This document shows, in pieces, positions 60,380 through 64,000 of a stretch of DNA of 64,000 nucleotides. The notes under the pieces were generated by a model. The model was given only the letters and a program-made list of their open reading frames with translations. It searched no databases and was not told where the DNA came from. The DNA comes from Xenorhabdus anantnagensis. GTDB taxonomy: Bacteria; Pseudomonadota; Gammaproteobacteria; Enterobacterales; Enterobacteriaceae. Position 1 is the first letter of the stretch. Every line of letters starts with the position of its first letter. The stretch covers positions 118,764 to 182,763 of the forward strand of contig NZ_JAQRFN010000007.1 in NCBI RefSeq assembly GCF_028598555.1, in the 5' to 3' direction. Both the position numbers and the translations under genes were made by a program.

Positions 60380-60412
60380 AAAAGGCGTCGGTAATTATCC
60401 GACGCTTTTTTT
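60380..60412 (+). terminator. Terminator after proY
   Basis: Stem GCGTCGG / CCGACGC extended by AAAA / TTTT, then seven T. Confidence 0.92.
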
Positions 60413-60454
60413 ATCTTTTTCCGCAAAAACAATAAGCCTTTTCGTCAGTTATCA

Positions 60455-61300
60455 TCACAAAGAGAAGTTCACCATCAGGGGGTTATGATCAGAAGCTCCT
60501 GTCATTACAACTGCTGCACTCAAAACTTTTAATTCACGATAAAAAATAAAATCCAACGGTTTACCAAAAACAATCGTTCTATGATCATCATTAAAATGCA
60601 CTTCTTTCAAATGCATACGGCGTGCAAAACGTTCCAGTATTTTTAATCTCTGCCGACTCCATGCATTAAAATCCCCAGCAAAAATTACGGGGCCAGTATG
60701 TAAGCTTATGTGAATGCCAATGTTATTAAATTGTCGGCTATAAACATCTATACCAAGACTGAAGTTAATAGCATGTACGTTTATCACCATCAACTGACGT
60801 TTATCTGGCAATGGGTAAATCGTGATTAATGATGATTTAGATAACCTGAGTATCGGTTCTTTCTCACGAAGTGGGCAGCAATATATCGGTGAAGATGATG
60901 CTAATGTCATCACACCTGATGGATGCTGAGGAATAGCAAATGCAGGAACCTGATCCGCAACCAATCCGCTAGTTGCAATGAATTCCAAGAAAGCAGGGGT
61001 CGTTTGCGCCTCTTGCAGTAAGATAAGGTCACTCTTCTCGATTAACGAAGTCAGAACACTTTGCCATAATGGGCGCTGCTGTTTATAAATATTCCAAATA
61101 GCGATAGAAAGTTCATTATTACTGGCAAGAAGTGGCTCACCATGTGGTAACGACGCTTCCTCAAGTAATTGCTTAGAACTAGGAAAAACGCGTTCTACAG
61201 GCTTCCCCACAACATATCGCATGGCATAGCTTTTTTTCGCGCGCCTCATATTTACAAGTTTTCTTTCATACAGCCTTCTCGCATAGCTTTTTATTGCCAA
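60455..61300 (-). CDS. yafD: YafD family endonuclease/exonuclease/phosphatase protein
   Basis: 281 residues from TTG 61300. EEP-fold (DNase I-like) domain: catalytic residues in [35 protein letters not shown] and [13 protein letters not shown]. Very similar to E. coli YafD from [13 protein letters not shown] onward. Function unknown. TTG 61300 has GGAGG 5 bases upstream; ATG 61249 would fit the E. coli start better but lacks a ribosome site. In E. coli yafD lies near mltD; here it is 54 kb away. Confidence 0.88.
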   Translation of the reverse strand: MAIKSYARRLYERKLVNMRRAKKSYAMRYVVGKPVERVFPSSKQLLEEASLPHGEPLLASNNELSIAIWNIYKQQRPLWQSVLTSLIEKSDLILLQEAQTTPAFLEFIATSGLVADQVPAFAIPQHPSGVMTLASSSPIYCCPLREKEPILRLSKSSLITIYPLPDKRQLMVINVHAINFSLGIDVYSRQFNNIGIHISLHTGPVIFAGDFNAWSRQRLKILERFARRMHLKEVHFNDDHRTIVFGKPLDFIFYRELKVLSAAVVMTGASDHNPLMVNFSL

Positions 61301-61596
61301 ACTTACCTCCGCCATACGACACCCTATTCGCTACTTAATATGACATACACGTTATTGATTTCAATCTCCTATGCACAAAAAATGGCTCAATGATGAGAGA
61401 ATAGATTAACAATATGAGTTATTACAATTACTTATAAAAAATTAATATTAAGATCTAATAAATATAAAATTAAGCATTTAATAATATAATTTTACTTGAC
61501 AAAATAATAACGCAATAATACTGTTTCACTTAGTGGCTATCATACAACCAAAAACTCACTGGTATATATCGAAATCAAAGTATGAAGGAACTGAAT
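61301..61596. other. Intergenic before the HEAT operon
   Basis: Very AT-rich. It holds a likely promoter for the downstream operon at 61496-61524 and the yafD promoter on the other strand. Confidence 0.5.
61496..61524 (+). promoter_or_regulatory. Candidate sigma-70 promoter of the HEAT/peptide operon
   Basis: Perfect -35 TTGACA at 61496, 17-base spacer, weak -10 TACTGT at 61519. The gap to the first start codon is about 70 bases. Confidence 0.5.
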
Positions 61597-62496
61597 ATGC
61601 CAAAAAATATTTTCGAACAAGATGAGTTGAATAATATTGATGCATATCATTCCCAATTCACTTCATCAATGCTACCTTCAATTAAAACATTAGCGGACTT
61701 ACAAAAAGCCATTGATGAGGTTATGCATGGAGATAATCCAGATTTTTTGAATATAGCTTCTATACTATCATCACTAAAAAAGGAAGATATTGTAGAAATA
61801 TTAAATGATATTCTGGAAAAGAGAGAAATTACCTCAAATTATGAAGGGGTATCTGAAGATCATATTTATCTACATAGACAAAATAATTTTAATTTATTAA
61901 TTAGGCTTATTGGTGATGGTGAGCAAAATACACTTTATACAAATGAATTTGATATTTTTGTCATCAATCCGACAAATACGGAAATAGTAGTCCCTTGCTA
62001 TGAATTTTGTTCAGAACAAAATATATTCCAAAAACCAAAACCTATCAAAAGAGTTAATGATTGTCATTTTAAACCAAATAAAGTTTATTACTTTGAAGCT
62101 TATAAATATATCTTAGATTTTGATTTTGAATCTTCTCCCAATAATTTCGTATTGATTATACATTCTGATCCGAAAGGGTGGATTACATGGATTTATAACA
62201 GAGAGACATTAGAGCCAATACAAAGTATCTGTACAAATTTACAGGCATCCAGAATTCTATTATATGTCAGGCTATTAGGAGAGATGAAGGCATCCCAGGC
62301 TATTCAATGCATTGAAAATTTAACAACATCCAATTATGCAAACTTTGTACGCTGGGAAGCAGTGCAGAGTCTTTCCAAAATAGCGCCATCCAATTGCCTA
62401 GAAATTCTTAAAATACTGGCGGAGAATGACCAAGATCCAATACTTAAACAAGCTGCTATACATAGCCTAGAAATGACAATGGCAAAAAATTGTTAA
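61597..62496 (+). CDS. Unrecognised protein with C-terminal HEAT-like repeats
   Basis: 299 residues, no signal peptide. N-terminal helical part (1-80), a middle beta-rich part with FNLLIRLIGDGEQNTLYTNEFDIFVINPT, and a C-terminal pair of HEAT-like helical repeats (NFVRWEAVQSLSKIAPSNCLEILKILAEN and PILKQAAIHSLEMTMA). It has the same plan as the next protein (helical, beta domain, HEAT) but lacks its His motif. ATG 61597 follows AAGGA with 7-base spacing; ATG 61582 adds 5 residues. First gene of a three-gene operon; much more AT-rich than its neighbours. Confidence 0.6.
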   Translation: MPKNIFEQDELNNIDAYHSQFTSSMLPSIKTLADLQKAIDEVMHGDNPDFLNIASILSSLKKEDIVEILNDILEKREITSNYEGVSEDHIYLHRQNNFNLLIRLIGDGEQNTLYTNEFDIFVINPTNTEIVVPCYEFCSEQNIFQKPKPIKRVNDCHFKPNKVYYFEAYKYILDFDFESSPNNFVLIIHSDPKGWITWIYNRETLEPIQSICTNLQASRILLYVRLLGEMKASQAIQCIENLTTSNYANFVRWEAVQSLSKIAPSNCLEILKILAENDQDPILKQAAIHSLEMTMAKNC

Positions 62497-62529
62497 AAAA
62501 TGTCATTGCTGGTTCAGGAGAAACAGATT

Positions 62530-63477
62530 ATGACGATAGATAGCACCCCAACAGTCAAAAATGTACTGGATCTTAAAGAATTTCTTGCATTGATAAAAAG
62601 TTCAGAGGTCATCTCTCATATAAATAAAAGGATTTATATAGAAGAGGAAATTAATCAAGTAGCTGAATGGCTGTATTCTTATGCCGCCAATAAAGAAGAA
62701 ATCATTTCTTTTATTTGTTCAGATCTTAGAGATCCAACACAGTTTCAGAAAGAAAATGATATGCAAGCACCTACTTACTTGATTTACAAAGATAAAAGAA
62801 TCTCTATCAGGATGGTTGTTTGGCTACCGTTGAAAAATCAGTTCGATTTTGTACCACTTCCTTATGGAAAAGCACATGATCATGATTTTGATTTCTGGAC
62901 TGTTAATTTCTTTGGTAATGGCTATAAAACTAGCCTATATGACTACAACGACAATGACATAAACGGCACAGAGGGTGAATCAGTGACATTGAATTTTTCC
63001 GGTGATCGAATGTTATCTTCTACAGGCAATGTCATGTTTTATAGACGAAACAAAGACGTACATATCCAATACCCACCAAAAGATTTTTGCGTATCGTTAA
63101 ATTTGATAGTGCAACCAGAAACAAAAGTGAGCCAAAATAAACTAATTTTAGATAGTGAAGAAAAACCAACAGAAAACCAACAAGTTATTGCACATATAAA
63201 AAAAGGGAGGAAAGAAAGCTATCATGCCCAAGAGTCGCTATTCCACGGATTATTAAAATTAGGTAACGAGAAAAGTCATCAGCTCGCTTTACAAGTAGCC
63301 CGTAATCACAGTAGAGATGAAATACGTGCTATTGCCTTTGAGGCTATATTAGACACTGCTGAACGTTCATATAACAAGGACGATATTAGTGATCTCATTG
63401 GATTAGTAAATAATGATAAAAGTAGTTATGTCAGAACGAGAGTAAAAGAAAAAATCAAGACTATCTTATCCAAATAA
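62530..63477 (+). CDS. Unrecognised protein: cupin-like metal site plus HEAT-like repeats
   Basis: 315 residues from ATG 62530, with CAGGAG 9 bases upstream; the frame runs back to 62500 without a ribosome site. The middle part contains PYGKAHDHDFDFWTVNFFG with H116 and H118, and YRRNKDVHIQYPP with H178: an HxH...H set as in cupin-type metal centres, so possibly an Fe(II) or other metal-dependent oxygenase. The C-terminal 80 residues form HEAT-like helices (HQLALQVARNHSRDEIRAIAFEAILDTAE). 33 bases after gene 1 of the operon. No closer family is recognised; the enzyme idea is inference. Confidence 0.6.
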   Translation: MTIDSTPTVKNVLDLKEFLALIKSSEVISHINKRIYIEEEINQVAEWLYSYAANKEEIISFICSDLRDPTQFQKENDMQAPTYLIYKDKRISIRMVVWLPLKNQFDFVPLPYGKAHDHDFDFWTVNFFGNGYKTSLYDYNDNDINGTEGESVTLNFSGDRMLSSTGNVMFYRRNKDVHIQYPPKDFCVSLNLIVQPETKVSQNKLILDSEEKPTENQQVIAHIKKGRKESYHAQESLFHGLLKLGNEKSHQLALQVARNHSRDEIRAIAFEAILDTAERSYNKDDISDLIGLVNNDKSSYVRTRVKEKIKTILSK

Positions 63478-63519
63478 AAGATAAGTCTTTACGAGACTAT
63501 TGATCAAAGGGGAAATAAA

Positions 63520-63717
63520 ATGAATCATATTGAACAAATTAAAAACAAAAAATCAGGAGTAATTGCAGAAATTTCTCTTACTTCTTTCGGTACCGAAATC
63601 TTGCTGGCCGGTGCAGTACCTCACACTCTATCCGGCAACAAAGCTGGTCGTGAAGTAGACGCTGGGGGGTCTGAACGAGGCTATTTATACCCATGTGGTT
63701 TATCAGAAAAACAATAA
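63520..63717 (+). CDS. 65-residue candidate precursor peptide
   Basis: Starts MNHIEQIKNKKSGVIAEISL, ends GGSERGYLYPCGLSEKQ. The first third is a Lys-rich, leader-like helix; the rest is Gly-rich (nine Gly in 65), with one Cys (C59) in YLYPCG. GGGG lies about 8 bases before the ATG, and the gene is 42 bases after the cupin/HEAT gene. By hand count G+C rises from about 28% in the first 78 bases to about 48% in the remaining 120. A small peptide after putative modification proteins suggests a RiPP-like precursor, but a plain small protein is equally possible. Confidence 0.55.
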   Translation: MNHIEQIKNKKSGVIAEISLTSFGTEILLAGAVPHTLSGNKAGREVDAGGSERGYLYPCGLSEKQ

Positions 63718-63825
63718 GGTTGCTGATTCAGGTTAGTAAAACCAGTTCAGTAATTCATACACGAGATTTATCAGAATATAGCCATTGAAAACGTTTAACA
63801 ATCAAAGCAATTTTATTGCAGATAA

Positions 63826-63860
63826 GAAAAAACCCTGAGATTTCTCTCAGGGTTTTTCTC
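63826..63860. terminator. Bidirectional terminator between the peptide gene and tRNA-Asp
   Basis: Stem AAAAACCCTGAGA / TCTCAGGGTTTTT with a TTTC centre; A and T runs on both sides let it serve the operon on plus and the tRNA on minus. Confidence 0.9.
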
Positions 63861-63869
63861 GAAATAAGG

Positions 63870-63946
63870 TGGCGGTGCGGACGGGACTCGAACCCGCGAC
63901 CCCCGGCGTGACAGGCCGGTATTCTAACCAACTGAACTACCGCACC
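63870..63946 (-). tRNA. tRNA-Asp (GTC), second copy
   Basis: Identical over the whole 77 bases, CCA included, to the copy at 1577-1653. By gene order it corresponds to aspU, which follows rrnH in E. coli; no rRNA is visible before the window ends 54 bases upstream. Confidence 0.97.
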
Positions 63947-64000
63947 ACCGAATTTCTTTCGCCCGGCTGCTTTTTGTGCCGGCAACCGGCGTTTAATTGA

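Noticed and set aside
63947..64000. Start of an rRNA operon upstream of the second tRNA-Asp
   Set aside because: The last 54 bases show only a GCCGG/CCGGC hairpin and no 5S rRNA sequence.

Overview
The window is chromosomal DNA from an AT-rich gammaproteobacterium of the Enterobacterales. I infer Morganellaceae, most likely Xenorhabdus or Photorhabdus. Housekeeping proteins read as close relatives of the E. coli ones (RnhA, SpeD, MutS, RpoS, CysIJ). Intergenic DNA is very AT-rich, coding ends carry many short tandem duplications, and a palindromic repeat with TATACCC/GGGTATA ends recurs.

Layout. 0-6 kb: start of a transketolase gene, a GNAT acetyltransferase, tRNA-Asp, dnaQ/rnhA, yafS/gloB and mltD. 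6.5-9.3 kb: a small accessory patch with MepB-like, ABM monooxygenase and RidA genes, a truncated DoxX gene facing soxR across a very clear SoxR promoter, and a metallo-hydrolase remnant. 9.4-12.2 kb: yacC-speE-speD and a cysteine hydrolase. 13-22 kb: a UhpABC-type sugar-phosphate sensor followed by an AfuABC-type sugar-phosphate ABC importer. 22-28 kb: a MATE pump, a three-gene CsgG/DUF4810/DUF799 lipoprotein operon and an amino-acid permease. 28-36.9 kb: an orphan FimB-like recombinase, btsT-yjiX-yjiA, a frameshifted phosphoethanolamine transferase, a second map gene and a pRiA4b ORF-3 fragment. 37-58.8 kb: the conserved mutS...rpoS-nlpD-pcm-surE-truD-ispFD-ftsB-cysCND-cysG-cysHIJ-queD/queE block, plus miaE and a broken AAA ATPase intruding between surE and truD. 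59-64 kb: a ProY-like permease, yafD, an unrecognised operon of two HEAT-repeat proteins (one with a cupin-like metal site) plus a 65-residue peptide, and a second tRNA-Asp.

Gene cooperation. Sulfate assimilation is nearly complete: CysDN makes APS, CysC makes PAPS, CysH reduces it to sulfite, CysIJ reduces that to sulfide, and CysG makes the siroheme CysI needs. SpeE and SpeD make spermidine. UhpABC probably drives AfuABC in place of UhpT. RpoS, NlpD, Pcm and SurE form the usual stationary-phase and envelope cluster.

The most promising undescribed system is the HEAT/cupin/peptide operon at 61.5-63.7 kb, which has the organisation of a modified-peptide (RiPP-like) cassette but no maturase family I recognise. 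Others worth a look are the SoxR promoter aimed at DoxX, the CsgG lipoprotein triad, and the many 14-16 bp tandem arrays, several of which extend or insert residues in conserved proteins.
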